Source: an uncultured Chlorobiaceae bacterium (lineage in GTDB: Bacteria > Bacteroidota > Chlorobiia > Chlorobiales > Chlorobiaceae). From it: a stretch of 40,030 nt of DNA. The position numbers and the translations under genes were made by a program. The notes under the pieces are model-generated. The model saw nothing but the letters and a program-made list of their open reading frames with translations. It did no database searches and had not been told where the DNA came from. Of this stretch, positions 24,284-32,750 are shown piece after piece; position 1 is the stretch's first letter; each line of letters opens with the position of its first letter. Location: assembly GCA_903871235.1 (NCBI GenBank), contig CAIQGA010000040.1, positions 1 to 40,030 on the forward strand, read 5' to 3'.

Positions 24284-25303
24284 ATGTGTTTTGCCCGGCC
24301 TGAAAATATTGGCTATTTGCTGCTTTTGATGCCTCTCGCTTTGATTTTGGGCTATGGGCTCGTGAGGTTGCGTCTGGCGCGAGAGGCTGTTGTCGGGCAT
24401 CTGATGGCCGATGGTATGATGCGTAGAGTGTCGATGAGGGTTGTGGCGGTGAAAAAAGTGCTGTTTTTTTGCGGCATCGCGTTGTTGTTGTTTGCCATGG
24501 CGGGCCCACGGTTTTGCAGCGGAGGGCGGCCAGTATTGCGTAAAGGTGCCGATATTGTTTTTATGCTTGATGTTTCACGGAGTATGCGGGCAAGAGATGT
24601 GCTTCCTGATCGTCTCGGACAGGCGAAACAGGAGATTTCGAGTATCAGTCGTGCTGTCGCGGGCGGACGGAAGGCTCTTCTTCTTTTTGCTGCAAGCCCC
24701 CTCGTTCAGTGCCCGCTCACGACGGATCGGGAGGCATTTGATGCTTTGCTTGGCATGGCTTCACCCGACCTTATTGAGGAGCAGGGAACCTCTTTTCATG
24801 CAGCTTTTGAGCTTGCCGGGAACCTTCTTGAACCGCAATCGGAACGCAGTATGGCCTCAGGAGTAAAGGGGGAGAAGATTGTGGTGCTGCTGAGTGACGG
24901 TGAGGATCATGCCGGAGAACTGCGGGATGCGGTTCAGTCGTTGAAAGATGCAGGAATTCATCTTTTTGTAATAGGGGTTGGCATACCCAATCCTGTTGTG
25001 ATTCCTGCAGGAGATGGGGGTGGATTCAAGCGCGATGAGAGCGGAAAGGTGGTGATGACCAGTTTCAGGCCTGAAACATTACAGATGCTGGCCCGTGATG
25101 CTGGCGGGTTTTACTTTCGAAGCAGGGCAGATCAGACCGTGTACGGAGAGGTTGCTGAAAGAATCAACCGCATTGCGGTGGCCTCCCGCTGGGTGATGGA
25201 GCCCGGCGAGCGTGAACCGCTTTATCGCCATTTTCTTGCGGTTGGCCTTGTTTTATTGCTTGTTGAAACTTTCATCGTGTCAGGTGGAGGGAGGATGCGG
25301 TAA
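24284..25303 (+). CDS. batB: BatB-like VWA membrane protein
   Basis: A second VWA membrane protein, 339 residues, paralogous to the batA product. N-terminal helices lie at about 8-26 and 62-78. The MIDAS is M-L-D-V-S-R-S-M, E-E-Q-G-T-S-F-H-A-A, and L-L-S-D-G-E-D-H-A-G-E. A C-terminal helix lies at about 315-333. It differs from BatA by the S-R-S-M-R-A-R-D-V-L-P-D-R-L stretch, typical of BatB. ATG 24284 has GAGGAG 7 bases upstream. It is the last gene of the locus; only a weak 5-bp AGGAG/CTCCT hairpin follows at about 25314-25330. Confidence 0.87.
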   Translation: MCFARPENIGYLLLLMPLALILGYGLVRLRLAREAVVGHLMADGMMRRVSMRVVAVKKVLFFCGIALLLFAMAGPRFCSGGRPVLRKGADIVFMLDVSRSMRARDVLPDRLGQAKQEISSISRAVAGGRKALLLFAASPLVQCPLTTDREAFDALLGMASPDLIEEQGTSFHAAFELAGNLLEPQSERSMASGVKGEKIVVLLSDGEDHAGELRDAVQSLKDAGIHLFVIGVGIPNPVVIPAGDGGGFKRDESGKVVMTSFRPETLQMLARDAGGFYFRSRADQTVYGEVAERINRIAVASRWVMEPGEREPLYRHFLAVGLVLLLVETFIVSGGGRMR

Positions 25304-25406
25304 GGGGTGTACAGGAGGGTTTTACTCCTTTTGTTGAAAAAATTATTACATTACGCTCTATAATCAAGGAAAATCAGTTCATTTTCAGACGAAAAACAGA
25401 GACGTT

Positions 25407-25706
25407 ATGGAGCAGCAGAACAGTGGTAAAAAAGTTCTTGACTCTTTCGAGAAGGCGAAGCTTGGGCTGAAGGTTTTCAACATGCCGTTTGCTGAAGCTG
25501 AAGAGGTGATAGATGCCTATGTGAGTCAGGATGATTATGATCCTGCATGTGTTGAGCTTTTCAAGGAGCAACTTGATACCCAGCGACACATTCAGGAGAG
25601 AAGCGTTGAACTTTTATCTACGGGTAGCCAGATATTGCGGCTTGTGGTTGTTGCTTTTATAAAAAATATGCCGCAATCATCTTCCGCAGATCGCTCAAAG
25701 TCCTGA
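25407..25706 (+). CDS. Hypothetical protein upstream of clpB half
   Basis: An unrecognised 99-residue protein, mostly helical and acidic in the first two thirds (F-A-E-A-E-E-V-I-D-A-Y-V). A short hydrophobic stretch near the end (I-L-R-L-V-V-V-A-F-I) could be a weak membrane-associating helix. ATG 25407 is the only early start. It lies 30 bases before the clpB half-gene on the same strand and is probably co-transcribed with it. No function is offered. Confidence 0.6.
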   Translation: MEQQNSGKKVLDSFEKAKLGLKVFNMPFAEAEEVIDAYVSQDDYDPACVELFKEQLDTQRHIQERSVELLSTGSQILRLVVVAFIKNMPQSSSADRSKS

Positions 25707-25736
25707 TCCTGAACGTTTCACAAAACAGTCAGAGCC

Positions 25737-27059
25737 ATGCAATTTGATCCGAACAAATTCACACTGAAGGCCCAGGAGGCCCTGCAGGCTGCATCCACTC
25801 TTGCTGGCAGCCGTCAGCATCAGCAGATAGAGCCGGAGCATCTTCTCTCTGTCATGCTGGATGATAAAAGTAGTATTGCTGTGCAGATAGCCCAAAAGCT
25901 CGAAGCACAGTCCGAAATGCTGCAAACGGCGCTTGATCGCGAAATCGGGAGAATTCCCAAGGTTACCGGAGCATCGGCTACAGGTCAGTATCTTTCGCAA
26001 AATCTTGGCAAGGTTTTTGACGTTGCCTTGAAAGAGGCCGAAAATCTGAAGGATGAGTATATCAGTTCGGAACATCTTTTGATTGCCATGAGTGAGGCCG
26101 GGGTTACTGTTTCACGGATGTTGCAGGATGCGGGATTTAACCGCAACTCAATCCTCAAGGTACTCACCACCATCAGGGGGACGCAGCGCGTGACCAGTCA
26201 AAGCGCTGAGGAGAGTTATAATTCACTGAAAAAATATTCGCGCAACCTCAATGATCAGGCGCGCAAGGGTAAGCTCGATCCGGTTATCGGTCGTGATGAG
26301 GAGATCCGCAGGGTGCTGCAGATTCTCAGTCGCCGCACCAAGAACAATCCAGTGCTGATCGGTGAGCCAGGGGTTGGCAAGACCGCACTGGTCGAGGGAA
26401 TTGCACAACGCATTGTGGCTGGCGATGTGCCTGAAAACCTCAAGAGCAAGCAGATTGCGGCGCTCGACATTGCCCAGCTTGTTGCCGGAGCCAAGTTCCG
26501 TGGAGAGTTTGAGGAGCGCCTGAAAGCGGTGGTGCGCGAGGTGCAGTCATCCGATGGCGAGATTATTCTTTTTATTGATGAACTTCACCTGCTTGTGGGT
26601 GCCGGGTCGGCCGAGGGTTCCATGGATGCGGCCAATATCCTCAAGCCTGCGCTTGCCCGTGGAGAGCTGCGCTGTATCGGAGCCACCACGCTTGACGAGT
26701 ATCGCAAGCATATCGAAAAGGATGCCGCTCTTGAACGTCGATTCCAGACCGTTCTGGTCGATCAACCGAGCGTTGAGGACACCGTCTCCATTTTGCGTGG
26801 CCTCAAGGAAAAATACGAGATCCATCATGGCGTGCGCATCAAGGATGCTGCCATTGTTGCCGCCGCCGAACTCTCCAACCGCTACATCGCAGACCGTTTT
26901 CTGCCCGACAAGGCGATTGACCTTATTGACGAAGCATCATCGCGCCTCCGTCTTGAAATTGACAGCAGCCCTGAAGAGCTTGACAGGATCAACCGCGAGA
27001 TTCGCCGTCTTGAAATTGAACGTGAAGCCCTGAAGCGCGAGATTGAAATCGGGGGGTAA
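25737..27059 (+). CDS. clpB: ClpB-like disaggregase, N-terminal half only
   Basis: ClpB (Hsp100) hexamers pull apart protein aggregates with DnaK. This 440-residue product has the complete N domain (two Clp_N repeats, 1-150) and first AAA+ domain: Walker A G-E-P-G-V-G-K-T (209-216), Walker [10 protein letters not shown] (276-284), and arginine-finger region L-E-R-R-F-Q. It stops at [16 protein letters not shown], the first helix of the coiled-coil M domain. Full ClpB is about 860 residues, so most of M and the second AAA+ domain are missing. No continuation is found in any downstream frame. All motifs present are intact, so it may be one half of a split ClpB rather than a dead gene. Confidence 0.85.
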   Translation: MQFDPNKFTLKAQEALQAASTLAGSRQHQQIEPEHLLSVMLDDKSSIAVQIAQKLEAQSEMLQTALDREIGRIPKVTGASATGQYLSQNLGKVFDVALKEAENLKDEYISSEHLLIAMSEAGVTVSRMLQDAGFNRNSILKVLTTIRGTQRVTSQSAEESYNSLKKYSRNLNDQARKGKLDPVIGRDEEIRRVLQILSRRTKNNPVLIGEPGVGKTALVEGIAQRIVAGDVPENLKSKQIAALDIAQLVAGAKFRGEFEERLKAVVREVQSSDGEIILFIDELHLLVGAGSAEGSMDAANILKPALARGELRCIGATTLDEYRKHIEKDAALERRFQTVLVDQPSVEDTVSILRGLKEKYEIHHGVRIKDAAIVAAAELSNRYIADRFLPDKAIDLIDEASSRLRLEIDSSPEELDRINREIRRLEIEREALKREIEIGG

Positions 27060-27463
27060 TACCGGACTTCTGTTTTTGTTTGCAACGTCTTATTCTATGC
27101 CCGCTTTTTTTACCCAATCAACTGCTGATTGAAAAGGAGATTGCAGTAAAAGGGAATTTTTAGCCAACATTTTTGTTGCCAGCAAAAATGTTGGTATACC
27201 TCTCTACGTTTATGATAAATGAGCGGCGACGTGCAATTGAGATACAAGAAGTGGCCAAAGATGTCGTCAAAAGGATTGATGTACGGAAAAACACAATGAA
27301 GAAAGTCTTTGTGACCACTTCTGAAAGGGTTTCCGGGTTTTTGGCAGCGTTCTGAAGAAGGTTCGTTGCGGGAATTCATTGCTGAAAATCGTATATTGGC
27401 GTTTGCATATCATTGTATGTTTTCTATGCTTTGCTTTTTTTCAACAACAAAAAACAGACGACA
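27060..27463 (+). other. 404-base gap after the clpB half, no supported gene
   Basis: This stretch holds an inverted repeat (27164-27194) and a 55-codon ORF from ATG 27188 to 27355. The ORF product is basic (M-I-N-E-R-R-R-A-I-E-I-Q) and unlike any family I know. The ATG lies within the hairpin, making it a poor gene candidate. No ClpB second-half sequence is visible in any frame. Confidence 0.5.
27164..27194. repeat. Inverted repeat, 12-bp perfect stem
   Basis: CCAACATTTTTG (27164-27175) and CAAAAATGTTGG (27183-27194) are exact complements around a 7-base loop TTGCCAG. It lacks a following T run on the plus strand, so it is a weak terminator for the clpB half. It could be an RNA hairpin or a small mobile-element remnant. 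Confidence 0.7.
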
Positions 27464-27997
27464 ATGATGAAAATAATGAAAATTGTTACTCTTGCTCTTT
27501 TGTTTGCTGGAGTATTCTCTTCTGCTGTTATGGCTGGATGGGATCCTGCTGACGAAGAACATGCAAGGGCTTCGGCTGATTCTTTCAAGACGCATTCCGG
27601 ACTTTCCCGCTTTTTTGAAAGCGCTTACGGGTTTGTAGTGTTCCCTGATGTTTATAAAGGGGGATTCATGCTTCTGGGCGGTGGACGCGGGAAGGGGTAT
27701 GTGTACGAACAAAATAACCTTGTGGGACGCTCAATGATCACTCAGGTCAATGTTGGTCCGCAGCTCGGTGGTCAGTCTTTTTCTGAAATCATTTTTTTCA
27801 GGAGCAGCAGCGATTTGGAAAATTTCAAAAAGGGCAACTTTGTGCTGAGCGCTCAGGTTACGGCCATCATGGTTACGACGGGGATGGCAACCAACACCGA
27901 TTATTCCAATGGCGTGGCAGTCTTCATTCTTCCCAAGGCCGGAGTTATGGCTGAAGCAACCGTTGGCGGGCAGAAGTTATCGTACAGGCCGTACTGA
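27464..27997 (+). CDS. SYLF/Ysc84-domain secreted protein
   Basis: A SYLF (Ysc84) domain protein of 177 residues from ATG 27464, with a signal peptide cleaved near V-M-A-G. The domain includes A-Y-G-F-V-V-F-P-D-V-Y-K-G-G-F, then G-G-G-R-G-K-G-Y-V-Y, G-P-Q-L-G-G-Q-S-F-S-E-I-I-F-F and F-I-L-P-K-A-G-V-M-A-E-A-T-V-G-G-Q. In eukaryotes the domain binds lipids; bacterial versions are periplasmic or outer-membrane associated with unknown role. It appears to be transcribed alone; gatB starts 71 bases later. The family call is confident, the function open. Confidence 0.85.
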   Translation: MMKIMKIVTLALLFAGVFSSAVMAGWDPADEEHARASADSFKTHSGLSRFFESAYGFVVFPDVYKGGFMLLGGGRGKGYVYEQNNLVGRSMITQVNVGPQLGGQSFSEIIFFRSSSDLENFKKGNFVLSAQVTAIMVTTGMATNTDYSNGVAVFILPKAGVMAEATVGGQKLSYRPY

Positions 27998-28068
27998 CAT
28001 TCGTTTTTTTATAAGCAGGAAAGGCGTCGGGACATACCGCTGTTTTTTCAATAACGTTAATTTTTGCA

Positions 28069-29496
28069 ATGAAGTATGAATTAGTGGTTGGCCTTGAAGT
28101 TCATTGTCAGCTCAATACCGTAAGCAAAGCCTTTTGTGGCTGTTCTGCGCAGTTTGGCAAATCGGCCAATACCAATGTCTGCCCGGTCTGTCTCGCACTT
28201 CCCGGTGCGTTGCCCGTATTGAACCGTCGCGTGGTGGAGGATGCCGTAAAGCTCGGGCTTGCAACGGGATGCAGCATAGCACCCCACTCTGTGCTTGCCC
28301 GGAAAAACTATTTTTATCCGGATTTACCGAAAGGGTATCAGATTTCGCAGTTTGAAGAGCCGATTTGCAGTGAGGGGATGGTACATATTGATGCTGGAGA
28401 GGGGAAGCGTGATATCCGGCTGATCAGAATCCACATTGAGGAGGACGCCGGCAAGTCGATTCATGACATCGGTGAGGAGACCTATATTGATCTGAACCGG
28501 AGCGGTGTCCCGTTGCTTGAAATTGTCAGTTATCCTGACCTTCGCACACCGAAAGAGGCCTCGGCCTATCTGCAGAAGGTGCGCCAGATTGTCAAGTATC
28601 TTGGTATTTCGGATGGTAACATGGAGGAGGGAAGCCTTCGCTGTGATGCCAACGTCTCTTTGCGGCCCGTTGGGCAAGAGGAGTATGGTACCCGTTCCGA
28701 GATAAAGAATATGAACTCCTTCAAGAACGTTGAAAAGGCTATTGAGTACGAGGTTGAACGCCACACAGCGATTTTGGAAAGTGGTGGTGTTATTCTGCAG
28801 GAGACGCGTCTTTGGGATGCTGACAAGGGGGAGACCCGTTCCATGCGTGGCAAGGAGTTTGCCCATGACTATCGTTACTTCCCGGATCCCGATCTGGTGC
28901 CGGTGCTTGTTGACCAGGAGATGATTGATCGTATCCTGCTTGAGCTTCCCGAGTTTCCTGAAGAGCGTGCCGTTCGTTTTACTGAAGAGTATGCCATTCC
29001 TGCCTACGATGCCGCAGTGTTGACGGTTGAGCGGGAGTTGGCCGACTATTTTGAAGAGACCGTTAAAATTTCGGGCGATGCTAAAGCCTCATCAAACTGG
29101 GTGATGGGAGAGGTGATGCGCATGCTGAAAGAGAGTTATCTTGACATTGCAGAGTTCTCAATTCGTCCGCAGCGACTTGGTGCTCTGATTACTTTGATTG
29201 GAAAGGGTGTGATCAGCAACACCATTGCCAAACAGGTGTTTGAACTGATGCTCAAGAGTGGAGATGCACCGGCGGAGATTGTTGAACGGGAAGGGCTTGC
29301 ACAGGTTTCAGACAGCAGCGCCATTGAGGCGGTTGTACAGGGAATTCTTGATGCAAACCCCGGCCAGTTGGCCGCCTATCGTGGCGGAAAAACCAAGCTG
29401 CTCGGCTTTTTTGTGGGGCAGTGCATGAGCCAGACGAAAGGCAAGGCCAATCCCCAGATGGTTAATGAAGTGTTGTTGAAAAAGCTCGAGGGGTGA
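28069..29496 (+). CDS. gatB: Asp-tRNA(Asn)/Glu-tRNA(Gln) amidotransferase subunit B
   Basis: GatB binds misacylated tRNA and activates Asp or Glu before amide transfer by GatA, a route to Gln-tRNA or Asn-tRNA in many bacteria. The 475-residue length is standard. Signatures are [12 protein letters not shown] at the start, two cysteine pairs (C-G-C and C-P-V-C) near 23-40, [13 protein letters not shown], and D-A-N-V-S-L-R-P. The C-terminal YqeY-like domain runs from about 330 with V-M-G-E-V-M-R-M-L. gatA and gatC are not in the window. It converges with xseB, 7 bases apart. Confidence 0.97.
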   Translation: MKYELVVGLEVHCQLNTVSKAFCGCSAQFGKSANTNVCPVCLALPGALPVLNRRVVEDAVKLGLATGCSIAPHSVLARKNYFYPDLPKGYQISQFEEPICSEGMVHIDAGEGKRDIRLIRIHIEEDAGKSIHDIGEETYIDLNRSGVPLLEIVSYPDLRTPKEASAYLQKVRQIVKYLGISDGNMEEGSLRCDANVSLRPVGQEEYGTRSEIKNMNSFKNVEKAIEYEVERHTAILESGGVILQETRLWDADKGETRSMRGKEFAHDYRYFPDPDLVPVLVDQEMIDRILLELPEFPEERAVRFTEEYAIPAYDAAVLTVERELADYFEETVKISGDAKASSNWVMGEVMRMLKESYLDIAEFSIRPQRLGALITLIGKGVISNTIAKQVFELMLKSGDAPAEIVEREGLAQVSDSSAIEAVVQGILDANPGQLAAYRGGKTKLLGFFVGQCMSQTKGKANPQMVNEVLLKKLEG

Positions 29497-29503
29497 GCCG
29501 TTT

Positions 29504-29761
29504 TCAGGATTCGCTGTCGAAGAGATCTTTGGTGCGTGGTGATTCGGGCCAGTTTTTAGCAAGCTCAGGATTAATCACTTCGATTTTTTTTCGGGCTTCG
29601 AGCAATCTTTTTTTACAGTTTTCGGCAATGGCGAGCCCCTCCTCGTACATGCCGATAGAGTTTTCAAGGCCGGTTTCCGGATTTTCGATGGTACGGGTGA
29701 TCTCTTCAAGCCGGGAGATAAGCTCTTCGATAGGAGGTTTGCCGGTGTGGGTGGCTGTCAT
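29504..29761 (-). CDS. xseB: Exodeoxyribonuclease VII small subunit
   Basis: The small subunit of the ssDNA exonuclease involved in mismatch repair and DNA processing, 85 residues. I-E-E-L-I-S-R-L-E-E-I near the start, L-E-N-S-I-G-M-Y-E-E-G and a helical, charged middle with A-R-K-K-I-E-V-I match XseB. xseA is not in the window. It is convergent with gatB and divergent from obgE, with 72 bases between starts. Confidence 0.9.
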   Translation of the reverse strand: MTATHTGKPPIEELISRLEEITRTIENPETGLENSIGMYEEGLAIAENCKKRLLEARKKIEVINPELAKNWPESPRTKDLFDSES

Positions 29762-29833
29762 GGTTTTTACAGGTTTTGATGTTGCGTGTTAAAATAGAGA
29801 AAGAGAAAGATTATTCAAAAGGCAGGTGTGTGA

Positions 29834-30847
29834 GTGAAGTTTGTTGATAGTGCGTCTATTTTTGTTCAGGCTGGAGACGGCGGAAAAGGGTGTGTCAGTT
29901 TTCGGAGAGAGAAGTTTGTGCCTAAAGGGGGCCCGGACGGGGGCGATGGCGGTCGGGGAGGCCATGTATGGCTGAGAACCAACCGGCAGTTGACCACCCT
30001 TCTCGATTTCAAATATAAAAAGAAGTACATCGCTGTTCGTGGTGTACATGGGCAGGGAGCCCGTAAAACCGGCAGGGATGGAGCCGACATTATCATTGCG
30101 GTTCCATGTGGAACCATCGTCAGAAACGGTGAAACCAATGAGATTATTGCTGATTTGACGGGTGAGGATCAGGAGATTATGATTGCCAGAGGGGGCAAAG
30201 GGGGCCGTGGCAACCAGCACTTCGCCACACCAACCCGTCAGGCGCCTCGCTATGCCGAGCCGGGTCAGAAAGGTGAGCTGATGATGCTCAATATGGAGCT
30301 GAAGCTTATGGCTGATGTTGGTTTGGTTGGCTTTCCCAATGCGGGCAAGTCCACACTCATTTCGGTCATCAGCGCAGCCAAGCCGAAAATTGCCGATTAT
30401 CCTTTTACGACACTGGTGCCCAATCTTGGCATTGTGCGCTATGAGGATTATAAATCGTTTGTGATGGCTGATATTCCCGGAATCATTGAGGGTGCGGCAG
30501 AGGGAAAGGGGCTTGGTTTGCAGTTTCTGCGTCATATTGAGCGCACGAAAATACTTGCCATACTCATTTCGGCTGATTCACCCGATATTGCCGATGAATA
30601 CCGCACCATCCTCGGTGAGCTTGAAAAATTTGAGCCAGCACTGCTCGACAAGCCAAGGATGGTGGTGGTGACAAAAATGGATATTGCTACTGAAGAGCTT
30701 GAGATACCCACCCTTGAAGAGGGAGTCAAGGTTCTTTCGATATCGGCCGTTTCAGGTCATGGGCTGAAGGAACTCAAAGATGAACTCTGGCGTGAGGTGT
30801 CTGGTCGCATCAGGGCTGCTGAACCGCAGGACGAGAGTCTTGAGTAA
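29834..30847 (+). CDS. obg: Obg-family GTPase
   Basis: A ribosome-associated GTPase acting in 50S assembly and stress signalling. The 337 residues have a glycine-rich OBG domain (1-158; [14 protein letters not shown] and G-G-P-D-G-G-D-G-G), then the G domain with G1 G-F-P-N-A-G-K-S-T (166-174), G2 Y-P-F-T-T, G3 D-I-P-G and G4 T-K-M-D. There is no C-terminal OCT domain, which is common in non-Firmicute Obg. The start is GTG 29834. The acetyltransferase gene begins 3 bases after its stop. Confidence 0.95.
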   Translation: MKFVDSASIFVQAGDGGKGCVSFRREKFVPKGGPDGGDGGRGGHVWLRTNRQLTTLLDFKYKKKYIAVRGVHGQGARKTGRDGADIIIAVPCGTIVRNGETNEIIADLTGEDQEIMIARGGKGGRGNQHFATPTRQAPRYAEPGQKGELMMLNMELKLMADVGLVGFPNAGKSTLISVISAAKPKIADYPFTTLVPNLGIVRYEDYKSFVMADIPGIIEGAAEGKGLGLQFLRHIERTKILAILISADSPDIADEYRTILGELEKFEPALLDKPRMVVVTKMDIATEELEIPTLEEGVKVLSISAVSGHGLKELKDELWREVSGRIRAAEPQDESLE

Positions 30848-30849
30848 CC

Positions 30850-31317
30850 ATGCAACACACTGAACTCTCTATCAGGTATGCGCGTCTGGCCGACGCCCCG
30901 GCAATTTCTGCCATCACGGCAGAGTATGCGCTTCAGGGAATCATGCTCGAACGTTCCGGCGAGAATATTATTGAGAATATTCGTAACTTCTTCGTCGCTG
31001 AATACAACGGTGAGGTGATAGGGTGTTGTGCTATTGCATTCTACACCCTGAAGCTTGCTGAAATCCGTTCGCTGGCCGTCTTTAACCGCTATAAAATGAA
31101 GGGGATTGGGCGGTTGCTGGTTGACAAGGCCGAGACAGTCCTGCGCGAAGAGGGGGTTGTGGAGGTTTTTGTTTTGACGCTCAGTCGTGAGTTTTTTCGC
31201 AGACTCGGCTACAACGAAATCAAGAAAGAGTATTTTCCGCAGAAAATATGGAGGGATTGCACTCATTGTCCCAAGCTTATGGCCTGCGATGAGATTGCAA
31301 TGGTGAAAACATTGTAA
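30850..31317 (+). CDS. GNAT N-acetyltransferase, N-acetylglutamate-synthase-like
   Basis: A GCN5-related acetyltransferase of 155 residues. The acetyl-CoA loop is K-M-K-G-I-G-R-L-L (about 77-85). The C-terminus (R-R-L-G-Y-x-E, K-I-W-R-D-C, C-P-K-x-x-x-C-D-E) resembles stand-alone N-acetylglutamate synthases that start arginine synthesis. This would fit carA elsewhere in the window, but other GNAT substrates cannot be excluded. It follows obg by 3 bases and precedes HPr by 30, all on one strand. Confidence 0.72.
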   Translation: MQHTELSIRYARLADAPAISAITAEYALQGIMLERSGENIIENIRNFFVAEYNGEVIGCCAIAFYTLKLAEIRSLAVFNRYKMKGIGRLLVDKAETVLREEGVVEVFVLTLSREFFRRLGYNEIKKEYFPQKIWRDCTHCPKLMACDEIAMVKTL

Positions 31318-31347
31318 CTTAATTTTACAAAAAGGGAACAGAAATTC

Positions 31348-31614
31348 GTGATTGTTCAGGAAGTTATCGTTAAAAACAAGGCAGGGCTGCATACCAGACC
31401 TGCGGCTGCAGTGGTCAAACTCGCGTCCCGTTTCAAATCAGATTTTTTTATCGAGATGCAGGGCGTTGAAATTAATGCAAAATCAATTATTGGTGTCATG
31501 AGCCTTGCCGCCCCAAAAGGGACACGGTTGACGCTCAAGCTTGATGGCGTGGACGCTGACGAAGCCTCCCGCCAGTTGGTAGAGTTTTTTGAGCAGGGTT
31601 TTGGAGAGGTTTAG
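31348..31614 (+). CDS. HPr-family phosphocarrier protein
   Basis: An 88-residue HPr with phosphorylatable His15 in N-K-A-G-L-H-T-R-P-A-A-A and regulatory Ser46 in A-K-S-I-I-G-V-M, both at the canonical positions. No EI, EII or HPr kinase gene is in the window. Green sulfur bacteria do not depend on sugar uptake, so its role may be regulatory, through Ser46, rather than in PTS transport; that is inference. The start is GTG 31348. The stop is followed after 2 bases by a glycosyltransferase start, with the ribosome-binding site inside the HPr gene. Confidence 0.92.
   Translation: MIVQEVIVKNKAGLHTRPAAAVVKLASRFKSDFFIEMQGVEINAKSIIGVMSLAAPKGTRLTLKLDGVDADEASRQLVEFFEQGFGEV
31603..31609 (+). promoter_or_regulatory. 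Strong ribosome-binding site deciding a TTG start
   Basis: GGAGAGG lies 7 bases before TTG 31617, within the last codons of the HPr gene. It is one of the clearest Shine-Dalgarno sequences in the window and supports the non-ATG start of the first glycosyltransferase. Confidence 0.75.
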
Positions 31615-31616
31615 CA

Positions 31617-32750
31617 TTGCGGATTGCCTTCATATCCCCTTTTTCTCCTTTGAAGGGCGGGATTGCCCGATTCAGTGGAGTGTTGCGCGATACCCTTCAA
31701 GGTCGGGGATATGCGGTTACTCCTCTTGCCTTCAGGGCGCTCTACCCCGATTTTCTGGTCAAAGGGGGAGCTGAAAGGGTTGCCGATACCACACCTTTCA
31801 ACGAGGCGCGTCTTGTGCTTTTTAACCCATTCACATGGCTTGGAGCAGTCAGGCGTCTCAGGTCATTGAAGCCGGAACTGCTGCTTGTGGCCTACTGGAG
31901 CGGATTTCTGGCACCGCTCTATTTTGTGATACGGCGTCTGACCGGTATCAAAATGGTGGTACTGCTCCACAACCTCTCTTCACATGAGCCTTTTTTTTTC
32001 GATCCCCTGACGCAAAGGCTGCTTGCCGCTTCTGCCGACGGAGTTTTGACCCTTTCGGGCGCTGTTACGCAGGAGGTGCGGGCTCTCATGCCCGATGTTC
32101 CCCTGCTGCAACTCTTTCATCCCCTCTATGAGCCGGATGGCGAGCTCTCTTCGGTGGAGGATGCCCGAAGTGCGCTCAATTTGGATATTCACTCGCCGGT
32201 GCTTCTTTTTTTTGGCTATGTGCGTCGGTACAAAGGGCTTGATACAATGCTTCGTGCCATGCCGGCAATTCTTCAAAGGGAACCAGCCCTCCGCCTTGTG
32301 GTTGCTGGACACTTTCATGAGAGTGCCGAAAGGTATCGCATGCTGCTTGCCCAGCTCGGAATTGCGGGGAGCGTCGATCTCTATCCCGGTTATGTTTCGA
32401 GTGAACGCACGGCCCTTTTTTTTGCTGCAGTTGATGCGGTTGCCCTTCCCTATCGCAGTGCAACGCAGTCGGGAGTGGTGCAGTTTGCCTATGCTCATGG
32501 TTTGCCCGTCATTGTCACACCGGCAGGAGCCCTTCCCGAGATGGTCTGTCATGGCAAAACCGGCTGGATCGCTCCTGACTGTTCGGCGGAAGGTTTTGCC
32601 GAAGCGGTAGGGGAGTTTCTTGACTGCCGCGAGAGGCGTGAGCTTGAGGCTATTCGCCCCGCCATTGAAGCGTTCAGCCGTGATTTTTCCTGGGAGAGTT
32701 TTGTGGAGGCGGCAGGCGTTTTTTTTGAATCCATAGCCGCAAAGAGGTGA
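31617..32750 (+). CDS. Glycosyltransferase family 4 protein
   Basis: A GT-B fold glycosyltransferase of 377 residues, first of the surface-glycan cluster. The N-terminal R-I-A-F-I-S-P-F-S-P-L-K-G-G-I-A-R-F-S is a GT4 opening. The donor-binding half has F-F-G-Y-V-R-R-Y-K-G-L-D-T-M-L and P-V-I-V-T-P-A-G-A-L-P-E-M-V. It probably adds a sugar to a lipid-linked or polysaccharide acceptor at the cytoplasmic face of the membrane; sugar and acceptor are unknown. The start is TTG with a strong ribosome-binding site. Its stop overlaps the next ATG by one base (TGATG). Confidence 0.88.
   Translation: MRIAFISPFSPLKGGIARFSGVLRDTLQGRGYAVTPLAFRALYPDFLVKGGAERVADTTPFNEARLVLFNPFTWLGAVRRLRSLKPELLLVAYWSGFLAPLYFVIRRLTGIKMVVLLHNLSSHEPFFFDPLTQRLLAASADGVLTLSGAVTQEVRALMPDVPLLQLFHPLYEPDGELSSVEDARSALNLDIHSPVLLFFGYVRRYKGLDTMLRAMPAILQREPALRLVVAGHFHESAERYRMLLAQLGIAGSVDLYPGYVSSERTALFFAAVDAVALPYRSATQSGVVQFAYAHGLPVIVTPAGALPEMVCHGKTGWIAPDCSAEGFAEAVGEFLDCRERRELEAIRPAIEAFSRDFSWESFVEAAGVFFESIAAKR

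Noticed and set aside
27060-27145. Frameshift read-through of clpB at the G6 run near its stop
   Set aside because: Reading on in the shifted frame gives about 24 residues unrelated to the M domain before a stop, so a simple frameshift does not restore ClpB.
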